Shown: in pieces, positions 1 to 5,722 of the stretch
Layout: every line of letters begins with the position of its first letter
Position numbering within the stretch: the stretch's first letter is position 1
Source: Candidatus Krumholzibacteriia bacterium
GTDB lineage: Bacteria; Krumholzibacteriota; Krumholzibacteriia; LZORAL124-64-63
Direction: 5' to 3'
DNA length: 10,983 nucleotides
Assembly (NCBI GenBank): GCA_016744275.1
Contig: JADGEP010000095.1
Span: 1 to 10,983, forward strand
Notes under the pieces: model-generated
Databases searched by the model: none
The model's input: only the letters and a program-made list of their open reading frames with translations
What the model was told of the DNA's origin: nothing
Translations under genes and position numbers: made by a program

Positions 1-117
1 AGCCGTGGCAGGTTGGCAGTCAGACGTTTCTAGACGGGCTCGGTCATTGCTCGTCCGGCAGACGCTGTAAATGTAACCCATTGTAAACATTGCAATAAAG
101 AAATACTTGCACGCGAA

Positions 118-146
118 TTGCGAAAAGGCACAGCCCTTGATATAGA
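118..146 (+). promoter_or_regulatory. Candidate dnaK promoter
   Basis: TTGCGA (118-123) and TATAGA (141-146) are separated by 17 nt, each matching the sigma-70 consensus at 4 of 6 positions. Transcription would start near 153 and give a leader of about 40 nt. No CIRCE operator (TTAGCACTC-N9-GAGTGCTAA) and no clear sigma-32 box is visible, so heat-shock control cannot be read from the sequence. An imperfect inverted repeat, AGGTGTGA (146-153) with TCACCCCT (169-176), lies just downstream and could form a weak leader hairpin. Further upstream, GACGGGC (33-39) can pair with GCTCGTC (49-55), without a U-tract. No end of an upstream gene is recognisable in 1-117. Confidence 0.45.
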
Positions 147-193
147 GGTGTGAACGAATTTGAAATGCTCACCCCTGTGAATTGGAGATAGAA

Positions 194-2122
194 ATGGGCA
201 AGATCATTGGTATCGATTTGGGAACAACCAACAGCGTGGTCTCGGTCATGGAGGGCGGCGAGCCCAAGGTGATCCAGAACAAGGAAGGCAACCGCACGAC
301 CCCGTCGGTTGTTTCCTGGAATAAAAACGGCGAGCGCATGGTCGGCCTACTGGCCAAACGCCAGGCTGTGACCAACCCGACCGATACGGTCTATTCGGTG
401 AAGCGGTTCATGGGCCGCCGGTACGACGAAGTCAGCACCGAGATGACCGAAGTGCCTTACGAAGTGGTCAAGGGCAGCAACGGTGAAGTGCGCATCAAAA
501 CGAGCCACGGCGAGTTTTCACCGCCGGAAATCAGCGCTCAGATTTTGCGAACTTTGAAAGAAACCGCTGAAGAGTATCTGGGCCAGCCGGTCACCGAAGC
601 GGTCATCACGGTCCCGGCGTATTTCAATGACGCTCAGCGCCAGGCGACCAAGGATGCCGGCAAGATCGCGGGCCTTGAGGTGCAGCGCATCATCAATGAG
701 CCCACTGCTGCAGCCCTGGCCTATGGCCTGGAGAAGAAGGGCGAAGAGACCATTGCCGTCTTTGATTTGGGTGGCGGTACGTTCGACATCTCGATCCTCG
801 AAATTGTCGATGGAGTGTTCTCGGTCTTGGCGACCAACGGTGATACCCACCTGGGTGGCGACGACTTTGATCAGCGCGTGATCGATCACCTGGTCGACAC
901 CTTCGTCAAGCAGGAAGGCATCGACCTGAGCAAGGACCCGATGGCTGTGCAGCGTCTCAAGGAAGCGTCGGAGCTGGCCAAGCGCGAGCTGAGCACCTCG
1001 ACCCAGACGGAGATCAACCTGCCGTTTATTACGGCGGATCAGAATGGTCCCAAGCACCTGACCCTGACCCTGACGCGGGCCAAGTTCGAGTCTCTGGTCG
1101 AGGATCTTGTTGAGCGCGCCATGGGCCCTTGCCTGGCCTGTATCAAAGATGCCGGCTTGTCGCCCGCAGACATTGATGAAGTGCTTTTGGTGGGTGGCTC
1201 GACCCGTATTCCTGCGGTGCAGGCCAAGGTTGAGCAGATTTTTGAAAAAGAGCCCAACCGTACGGTGAATCCCGATGAGGTCGTCGGCATGGGTGCTGCG
1301 ATTCAGGGTGGAGTCCTCGGTGGCGAAGACATGGACATCGTCCTGCTGGATGTCACCCCGTTGAGCCTGGGTATTGAAACCCTGGGCAGTGTGATGACCC
1401 GCCTGATCGATCGCAATACGACCATCCCGACGAAGAAGTCGCAGGTCTTTTCAACGGCGGCCGATAGCCAGCCCACGGTGGACATTCATGTCCTGCAGGG
1501 CGAGCGTGAGATGGCCGGCGACAACAAGACCATCGGTCGCTTCCAGCTGACCGGACTGCCGCCAGCTCCCCGTGGTGTGCCTCAGATCGAAGTCTCCTTC
1601 GACATCGATGCCAACGGCATCCTGTCGGTCAGTGCGGTCGACAAGGCCACGGGCAAAGAGCAGTCGATCCGAATCCAGGCTTCCAGTGGTCTGTCTGACG
1701 ATGAAGTTGAAAAAATGGTGCAGGACGCCGAGGCCAACGCCGACGCAGACAAGGCCAAGCGCGACTTGATCGATGTGCGCAATGAGGCGGAGGCGAGAAT
1801 CCACAGTGCCCGCAAGAGCATGGAGGATCTGGGTGATGATCTGGAACCGGCGCTCAAGGAAGACGTCGAGACCAAGGTGAAGGCCCTCCAGGAGCTGCTG
1901 GCCAGCGAGGATGTGGAAATGATCCGCACCGCCAGCGACGCCCTGATGGCTTCGGTCCAGGAGCTGGCCAGCAAGGCCTACGAGAAGGCTGCGGCAAATC
2001 AGGAGGCTGGTGCCGAGGAAGCGCAAGCTCAAGGTGGCGGCGAGGATGCTGGCCCGGCCAAGGATTCGGCCAAGGACGACGGAGCCGTGGATGCGGACTA
2101 TGAAGTTGTCGACGACAAGTAG
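194..2122 (+). CDS. dnaK: Molecular chaperone DnaK (Hsp70)
   Basis: Cytosolic ATP-dependent Hsp70 that binds unfolded peptides in a cycle driven by DnaJ and GrpE; 642 residues, the usual length. Visible motifs are the phosphate-binding IGIDLGTTNS (5-14), K70, the 139-156 strand-helix with PAYFNDAQRQA, IINEPTAAALAYG (166-178), DLGGGTFD (191-198), VLLVGGSTRIP (330-340), the interdomain linker around VLLDVTPLSLG (383-393), the substrate-binding beta domain to about 500, the helical lid, and a Gly/Ala-rich tail ending DADYEVVDDK. The segment after residue 75 is the form found in Gram-negative DnaKs. I chose ATG 194 because GGAG (184-187) lies 6 nt before it and MGKIIGIDLG is the standard N-terminus; a TTG at 182 would add four residues and has no ribosome binding site. 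Neither grpE nor dnaJ adjoins it here. The family assignment is certain. Confidence 0.98.
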   Translation: MGKIIGIDLGTTNSVVSVMEGGEPKVIQNKEGNRTTPSVVSWNKNGERMVGLLAKRQAVTNPTDTVYSVKRFMGRRYDEVSTEMTEVPYEVVKGSNGEVRIKTSHGEFSPPEISAQILRTLKETAEEYLGQPVTEAVITVPAYFNDAQRQATKDAGKIAGLEVQRIINEPTAAALAYGLEKKGEETIAVFDLGGGTFDISILEIVDGVFSVLATNGDTHLGGDDFDQRVIDHLVDTFVKQEGIDLSKDPMAVQRLKEASELAKRELSTSTQTEINLPFITADQNGPKHLTLTLTRAKFESLVEDLVERAMGPCLACIKDAGLSPADIDEVLLVGGSTRIPAVQAKVEQIFEKEPNRTVNPDEVVGMGAAIQGGVLGGEDMDIVLLDVTPLSLGIETLGSVMTRLIDRNTTIPTKKSQVFSTAADSQPTVDIHVLQGEREMAGDNKTIGRFQLTGLPPAPRGVPQIEVSFDIDANGILSVSAVDKATGKEQSIRIQASSGLSDDEVEKMVQDAEANADADKAKRDLIDVRNEAEARIHSARKSMEDLGDDLEPALKEDVETKVKALQELLASEDVEMIRTASDALMASVQELASKAYEKAAANQEAGAEEAQAQGGGEDAGPAKDSAKDDGAVDADYEVVDDK

Positions 2123-2144
2123 AGTCGCTTCGCAAGGGCTTTTT
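2123..2144 (+). terminator. Intrinsic terminator directly after dnaK
   Basis: AGTC (2123-2126) and CTT (2128-2130) pair with GGCT (2137-2140) and AAG (2134-2136) around a CGC loop, with one bulged G and one wobble pair. TTTTT (2140-2144) follows at once. The stem is short, so termination may be partial. Confidence 0.45.
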
Positions 2145-2146
2145 GG

Positions 2147-2174
2147 TTGACGATTCTCAAAAAGATGGTATGGT
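2147..2174 (+). promoter_or_regulatory. Promoter-like box in the dnaK-sigma gap (first)
   Basis: TTGACG (2147-2152) and TATGGT (2169-2174) are separated by 16 nt, 5/6 and 4/6 matches to sigma-70 consensus. The -10 lies inside the long hairpin at 2164-2214, so the two readings compete. This is a sequence match only. Confidence 0.25.
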
Positions 2175-2214
2175 CGGGTTTCGGGAAGACAGATCCCGCA
2201 CCCGGCCAACCATC
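2164..2214 (-). terminator. Long stem-loop; U-tract only on the minus strand
   Basis: GATGGT (2164-2169) pairs with ACCATC (2209-2214). After one bulged A, TGGTCGGG (2171-2178) pairs with CCCGGCCA (2201-2208) with one wobble. An internal loop (TTT/CA) follows, then CGGGA (2182-2186) pairs with TCCCG (2194-2198) around a 7-nt loop. That is about 19 base pairs. On the + strand no U-tract follows. On the - strand the hairpin is followed by TTTTT (complement of 2159-2163), the layout of an intrinsic terminator for leftward transcription. No leftward gene is recognised nearby, so it may instead be an mRNA-stabilising 3' structure of dnaK. Confidence 0.35.
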
Positions 2215-2260
2215 CTTCCTGGCAAAGGCACCTCATTCGGTGCTCAATCCGTCAATCCGG

Positions 2261-2309
2261 ATAAAAAAAGTCTTTGACCTGACGATTCTAATTGGTTAAT
2301 CTCAGGTCA
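2261..2309 (+). promoter_or_regulatory. Candidate sigma-factor promoter inside an inverted repeat
   Basis: An A-rich, UP-like stretch (2261-2269) abuts TTGACC (2274-2279, 5/6), with TAATCT (2297-2302, 3/6) 17 nt further on. Superimposed is a perfect 8-bp inverted repeat, TGACCTGA (2275-2282) and TCAGGTCA (2302-2309), covering the -35 and the expected start site. With GATT (2284-2287) and AATC (2298-2301) it forms a 12-bp hairpin with one bulged C. An operator is one reading and an RNA hairpin is another. It would give a sigma-factor mRNA with a leader of about 300 nt. Confidence 0.4.
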
Positions 2310-2612
2310 CAGCTTTTGAGAATCATTCGCAATTAGGGCGGTCTGGTTTGCAGACGCACTGATTGGGAAGAGATTCGAACCCGCAAGAGTATCGCATCCG
2401 GCATGACGGCAACACTTTGGCTGATTTTGCTATTAGTGAAGCAAACCGGATGAGAGTAGAAATTTCCGGAACTTTCGGCCCTATCTCGTCGTAATGCTTT
2501 ATCGCAGACGAGGTGTACAGATCTGAAAAGGTAACCATTCAGGTCAAGATTTAGTCAGATCAGCGGTTCTTAGGCAGAGAATAAAAACGGAGAGCACAAC
2601 GGAGGCAGTGTC
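2310..2612. other. Gene-free, structure-rich stretch upstream of the sigma factor
   Basis: No coding region is supported here. Several stem-loops can be read: GC-GTCTG/CAGAC-GC (2338-2357, one bulge); CATCCGG (2395-2401) with CCGGATG (2446-2452), enclosing TTTGCT (2426-2431) with AGCAAA (2440-2445); and ATCTCGTC (2483-2490) with GACGAGGT (2507-2514), topped by TGC/GCA. Palindromes TTCCGGAA (2464-2471) and CAGATCTG (2518-2525) also occur. It may be a long 5' leader of the sigma-factor mRNA or an unrecognised small RNA. It does not look to me like tmRNA, RNase P RNA, SRP RNA or a known riboswitch. Confidence 0.3.
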
Positions 2613-3467
2613 GTGTACGAAGTGGAACTGAGCAGTGATCGCCGGGAAGACTCCAGTCTTCAGCATTACCTGCAGACGATTGGCAAGCATGCCCTGCTGA
2701 CACGCGAAGAGGAATTTGAACTGGCCCGCCGGATTCGCACAGGCGATAAGGCCGCGCTGGACAAGTTGGTCAATTCCAACCTGCGTTTTGTCGTCAGCGT
2801 CGCCAAAAAATTCCTCAATCATGGCCTCAGCTACATGGATTTGATTGCTGAAGGCAATATTGGTCTGATCACCGCTGGCAAGCGTTTTGATGAACGCCGC
2901 GAGTTCCGGTTCATCTCCTACGCCGTGTGGTGGATTCGTCAGGCCATTCAGAAGGCCATCGCCGAACAAACCAATACCGTGCGGTTGCCGATCAATCGTT
3001 CGCAGCAGGCCATGAAAATGAAGCGCGTTTCCCAGACCCTTGAGCAGAAGCACAAGCGCAAGGTGAACGAAACGGAAATCGCCGAAGCCATGAAGCTGGA
3101 CCTGCGCAAAATGGGCCAAATTCGCGCGGCGAGTCGCCCTTTGGTGAGCTTGGACCAGCCGTTGTACGATGATGATGTGACTCTGGCTGACACCTTGGCC
3201 GACCCTGAAGACATCACTCCCGACCAGGGATATGTCTCGGACGAATTGGTGCAGGAACTGTCTGACGCCATGGATCTGTTGACGGCCCGTGAACGGGACA
3301 TCGTGACCCGCTATTACGGCTTGGGCAATGAAGAGACCGCTTCCCTGGAAACCATTGGGCAGGATATCAATTTGTCCCGTGAGCGGGTGCGGCAAATCCG
3401 CAACCAGGCCTTGAGCAAGATGCGTCAAAATGGCCATGGCGAACGCCTGGTCGACTATCTGACTTAA
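2613..3467 (+). CDS. RNA polymerase sigma factor, sigma-70 family, RpoD/SigA-like
   Basis: Promoter-recognition subunit of RNA polymerase, 284 residues. Regions in order: 1.2 (about 15-45), 2.1-2.4 (46-118) with DLIAEGNIGLITAGKRFD (76-93) and the -10-reading RFISYAVWWIRQAI (99-112), region 3 (127-200), and region 4 (215-275) whose HTH SLETIGQDINLSRERVRQIR (244-263) reads the -35 element. Region 1.1 and the long insert of large RpoDs are missing, as in the compact primary sigma factors of Bacteroidota. The RpoH box is absent despite the dnaK neighbour, so this is not a classical heat-shock sigma. It could be the primary sigma or a group 2 (RpoS-like) paralogue; the sequence alone does not decide, so I give no symbol. 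The start is GTG 2613, with GGAGG (2601-2605) 7 nt upstream. Confidence 0.95.
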   Translation: MYEVELSSDRREDSSLQHYLQTIGKHALLTREEEFELARRIRTGDKAALDKLVNSNLRFVVSVAKKFLNHGLSYMDLIAEGNIGLITAGKRFDERREFRFISYAVWWIRQAIQKAIAEQTNTVRLPINRSQQAMKMKRVSQTLEQKHKRKVNETEIAEAMKLDLRKMGQIRAASRPLVSLDQPLYDDDVTLADTLADPEDITPDQGYVSDELVQELSDAMDLLTARERDIVTRYYGLGNEETASLETIGQDINLSRERVRQIRNQALSKMRQNGHGERLVDYLT

Positions 3468-3488
3468 TCGATTGTCGGGCGTCTTTTT
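3443..3488 (+). terminator. Intrinsic terminator overlapping the sigma-factor stop codon
   Basis: ACGCC (3443-3447) pairs with GGCGT (3478-3482). After a bulged TGGT, CGAC (3452-3455) pairs with GTCG (3474-3477), and ATC (3457-3459) pairs with GAT (3470-3472) across a T-T mismatch. TTTTT (3484-3488) follows. The 5' arm lies inside the coding region and the stop codon sits in the loop, so ribosomes at the end of the gene would melt it. Confidence 0.4.
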
Positions 3489-3520
3489 AGGGAAACTGGT
3501 TGGCGAAACAGGTTTTCCCT
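3489..3520 (+). other. Stem-loop between the sigma factor and the tRNA promoter
   Basis: AGGGAAA (3489-3495) pairs with TTTCCCT (3514-3520), and CTG (3496-3498) with CAG (3509-3511). Two further A-T pairs close a GGCGA loop. No U-tract follows on either strand. It may protect the 3' end of the sigma-factor mRNA. Confidence 0.35.
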
Positions 3521-3539
3521 CGATGAGACACGTTTTCCT

Positions 3540-3567
3540 TTGACAAGGGACGCGGCAATTGTTTAAT
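3540..3567 (+). promoter_or_regulatory. Strong sigma-70 promoter of tRNA-Val
   Basis: TTGACA (3540-3545) is a perfect -35. TTTAAT (3562-3567, 5/6) follows after 16 nt. The start would fall near 3574, about 7 nt before the mature tRNA 5' end, typical of a dedicated stable-RNA promoter. Confidence 0.75.
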
Positions 3568-3580
3568 TACGCCTCCCGGT

Positions 3581-3659
3581 GGGCGATTAGCTCAGTTTTG
3601 GTTAGAGCACTTGCTTGACAGGCAAGGGGTCACTGGTTCGAGTCCAGTATCGCCCACCA
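3581..3659 (+). tRNA. trnV: tRNA-Val, anticodon GAC, CCA encoded
   Basis: Reads Val codons GUC and GUU. A full cloverleaf can be written: acceptor GGGCGAT (3581-3587) with ATCGCCC (3649-3655); D stem GCTC (3590-3593) with GAGC (3605-3608); anticodon stem CTTGC (3610-3614) with GCAAG around loop TTGACAG, anticodon 3617-3619; T arm ACTGG-TTCGAGT-CCAGT; discriminator A3656; and an encoded CCA at 3657-3659. All four stems are perfectly paired. The anticodon arm resembles E. coli tRNA-Val(GAC). It is a single-tRNA unit with its own promoter and terminator, preceding thrS. Confidence 0.97.
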
Positions 3660-3660
3660 C

Positions 3661-3686
3661 CGCAAATCCAGATCGCAAATCCAGAT
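3661..3686 (+). repeat. Perfect 13-nt tandem duplication after tRNA-Val
   Basis: CGCAAATCCAGAT occurs at 3661-3673 and again at 3674-3686 with no mismatch and no gap. It lies between the encoded CCA and the tRNA terminator, in the trailer that tRNA 3' processing would remove. Confidence 0.9.
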
Positions 3687-3687
3687 T

Positions 3688-3719
3688 TCCCGTTGCCGCC
3701 GCCCGGCATCGGGATTTTT
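3688..3719 (+). terminator. Intrinsic terminator of the tRNA-Val transcript
   Basis: TCCCG (3688-3692) pairs with CGGGA (3710-3714), and TGCCG (3694-3698) with CGGCA (3704-3708), separated by one T-T mismatch and closed by a 5-nt CCGCC loop. TTTTT (3715-3719) follows directly. It separates the tRNA from thrS, although read-through into thrS is possible. Confidence 0.8.
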
Positions 3720-3732
3720 ATTATAGGCGCAG

Positions 3733-3738
3733 TATGAT
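3733..3738 (+). promoter_or_regulatory. Weak candidate -10 box for thrS
   Basis: TATGAT (3733-3738) matches the -10 consensus at 5 of 6 positions, 56 nt before the thrS start. No convincing -35 lies upstream, because the position falls in the tRNA terminator. thrS may therefore depend on read-through or on a different promoter. Confidence 0.2.
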
Positions 3739-3793
3739 ACGGTGCGCACTCGAGAAGGCTTTTGGAATTTCCACCCGAGGATGGATGACCGGC

Positions 3794-5713
3794 ATGTCGA
3801 AAATCACCCTGACTTTGCCCGACGGAAACAACGTGATGATTGAAGAGGGCCAGGCCTACGGCGAGGCCGTGCGTCAGATCGGCGAAGGCCTGTTGCGCAA
3901 TGCCCTGGCGGTGACTGTCGATGGCACCCATCATCCTCTGAACGAAGAGGCCACCCATGGGGGCGACCTGCAGGTCATCACCCGCAACAGTGACGAAGGT
4001 CTGCAAACCTTGCGTCATTCGGTGGCTCATCTGATGGCCTGGGCGGTCCAGGATCTTTTTCCCGGGGTCAAGTTTGCTTTCGGTCCCGCCATTGATTCGG
4101 GTTTCTACTACGACTTCGACCGCGGTGAGCCGTTCAGTGAAGAAGAGTTGACGACCATTGAAAATCGGATGCGCGAGTTGGCCAAGCAAAAAGTGCCGGT
4201 GGTTCGCGAAGTGGTCACCCATGATCAGGCCCGAAAAATGTTCGCCGACCAACCTTACAAGCTGGCCCAGATCGAAGACCTCACCGGCGAAGAGCTTTCC
4301 ATCTATCGCATGGGAGAATTCACGGATTTCTGTGAAGGTCCGCATGTGCAAGATAGCAAAGACCTGAAGGCGTTCAAATTGCTGAACGTCTCGGCCGCAC
4401 ACTGGGCCAAGGATCACACCGCGCCCATGCTGCAACGGATTTACGGCACGGCCTTCTTCAAGAAGAAGGACCTGGACGCCCACCTGGAAATGCTCGAAGA
4501 AGCCAAGAAGCGCGATCACCGCAAGCTGGGACGTGAATTGGACCTGTTCGGAATTCAGGAAGAAGCCGGTCCCGGTCTCTCGTTCTGGTACCCGCGGGGC
4601 GATATTCTGCGCGAACAAGTCATCGATTATTGGAAGGGCATTCATCGCAAGCGGGGCTACCGCACTGTGACCACCCCGCATATCAGCCAGGCGGGGTTGT
4701 GGGAAACGTCTGGCCATATGGAATTCTATCGCGATGACATGTACGTCTTCGAGCAGGATGGCAAGCCATACGTGGTCAAACCCATGAACTGCCCGGGTCA
4801 CATCCTGATGTTCAAGCGCAAGACCCGCGGCCACCGCAGTCTGCCAGTCCGCTTGGCCGAACTGGGCACCGTCTATCGAGCTGAAGATTCCGGCGCCTTG
4901 CATGGCCTGATGCGCGTGCGCGGCTTCACCCAGGATGACGCCCACATCTTCTGCACACCCGAACAGTTGGAAGATGAAGTGGGTGGGTGCATCGAATTGG
5001 TGAAGGAGATTCTGGGCACATTTGGTTTTGACAGTTTCAAGGTTGAACTGTCTGTTCGCGACAGCCAGGATACCAGTAAGTACGCTGGCACGGACGAAGA
5101 GTGGGAGGCGGCCGAAGCGTCGCTCGTCAAGGCCATGGATAAGCATGGTCTGGACTACAGTCGCGAAGAGGGCGAGGCTGTTTTTTACGGCCCCAAAATA
5201 GACGTGAAACTGATCGACGCCATTGGCCGCACCTGGCAGGCCAGCACGATCCAGTTTGATTTTAATCTGCCCCGCCGATTTGAAGTGACCTACACCGACA
5301 GCGATGGACTGGACAAATACGTCTACATGGTGCACCGGGCGATTTTGGGTTCGCTGGAGCGCTTCATTGGTATCTTGACCGAGCATTTTGCCGGTGATTT
5401 CCCGTTATGGCTGGCACCTGAGCAGGCCCGCGTGCTTTCAGTGAGCCGGGACCAGCACGGATATGCCCAGGAAGTGGCCGATCAGCTGCAGGAGTTGGGA
5501 ATCCGGGCCGAGGTTGATGTCAGGGATGAAAAGATCGGTTTCAAGATTCGCGAGGCTGAAGTCTTGCGGGTGCCATGGATGCTGGTTGTTGGTGGCCGCG
5601 AAGCCGAAGCCGGCGAAGTGTCGTTGCGCATCCGGCACAAGGGCGATCAGGGAGCGAAACCGATCGCAGAAGTGGCGCAGGAACTTCTTGACGAAGTGGC
5701 CCGCAAAAGCTAG
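3794..5713 (+). CDS. thrS: Threonyl-tRNA synthetase
   Basis: Class II synthetase charging tRNA-Thr with threonine; 639 residues against 642 in E. coli. Order: TGS domain (1-62); editing domain with HSVAH (H75, H79) and CEGPH (C180, H184), the residues that clear mischarged serine; catalytic core with zinc ligands C333 (MNCPGH), H384 (DDAHIF) and H514 (MVHRA), motif 2 R362 (YRAEDSG) and motif 3 R523 (GSLERFIG); and an anticodon-binding domain from about 540. All key residues are present, so it should be active and proofreading. ATG 3794 gives the usual N-terminus (MSKITLTLPDG). ATG 3785, 4 nt after GAGG (3777-3780), is an in-frame alternative adding three residues. The open frame extends back into the tRNA gene, but that part is not coding. 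No hairpin typical of E. coli ThrRS autoregulation was identified. Confidence 0.97.
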   Translation: MSKITLTLPDGNNVMIEEGQAYGEAVRQIGEGLLRNALAVTVDGTHHPLNEEATHGGDLQVITRNSDEGLQTLRHSVAHLMAWAVQDLFPGVKFAFGPAIDSGFYYDFDRGEPFSEEELTTIENRMRELAKQKVPVVREVVTHDQARKMFADQPYKLAQIEDLTGEELSIYRMGEFTDFCEGPHVQDSKDLKAFKLLNVSAAHWAKDHTAPMLQRIYGTAFFKKKDLDAHLEMLEEAKKRDHRKLGRELDLFGIQEEAGPGLSFWYPRGDILREQVIDYWKGIHRKRGYRTVTTPHISQAGLWETSGHMEFYRDDMYVFEQDGKPYVVKPMNCPGHILMFKRKTRGHRSLPVRLAELGTVYRAEDSGALHGLMRVRGFTQDDAHIFCTPEQLEDEVGGCIELVKEILGTFGFDSFKVELSVRDSQDTSKYAGTDEEWEAAEASLVKAMDKHGLDYSREEGEAVFYGPKIDVKLIDAIGRTWQASTIQFDFNLPRRFEVTYTDSDGLDKYVYMVHRAILGSLERFIGILTEHFAGDFPLWLAPEQARVLSVSRDQHGYAQEVADQLQELGIRAEVDVRDEKIGFKIREAEVLRVPWMLVVGGREAEAGEVSLRIRHKGDQGAKPIAEVAQELLDEVARKS

Positions 5714-5716
5714 ATT
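5688..5716 (+). promoter_or_regulatory. Candidate infC-operon promoter at the end of thrS
   Basis: TTGACG (5688-5693, 5/6) and TAGATT (5711-5716, 4/6) are exactly 17 nt apart. The -10 overlaps the thrS stop codon. The expected start, about 5723, falls just before the first leader helix at 5730, which strengthens the call. Confidence 0.5.
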
Positions 5717-5722
5717 GTGGCA

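Noticed and set aside
126..141. Sigma-54-like promoter (AGGCACA-N4-TTGAT) before dnaK
   Set aside because: Spacing and the GG are right, but the essential C of the -12 GC is missing; the sigma-70 reading is better.
182..193. TTG start adding four residues to DnaK
   Set aside because: The Shine-Dalgarno GGAG (184-187) lies after it and fits ATG 194, which gives the conserved N-terminus.
1451..2236. 261-codon minus-strand open frame opposite the dnaK 3' end
   Set aside because: It is antisense to a certain gene and has no family features.
2371..2382. tRNA T-arm look-alike on the minus strand (GGGTTCGAATCT)
   Set aside because: The T stem has a mismatch, and no acceptor stem, CCA or anticodon arm fits around it, so neither a tRNA nor tmRNA is supported.
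2323..2538. Minus-strand 71-codon open frame in the dnaK-sigma gap
   Set aside because: It has no ribosome binding site, no good promoter and no recognisable protein features.
2519..2547. Leftward promoter (TTGACC on the minus strand at 2547-2542)
   Set aside because: No acceptable -10 at 16-18 nt; the sequence there is AGATCT or similar.
3611..3793. 61-residue upstream extension of ThrRS
   Set aside because: It starts inside the tRNA gene and crosses its terminator; ThrRS normally begins at the TGS domain.
3602..5386. 594-codon minus-strand open frame opposite thrS
   Set aside because: It is a shadow of thrS codon bias, also overlaps the tRNA, and resembles no protein family.
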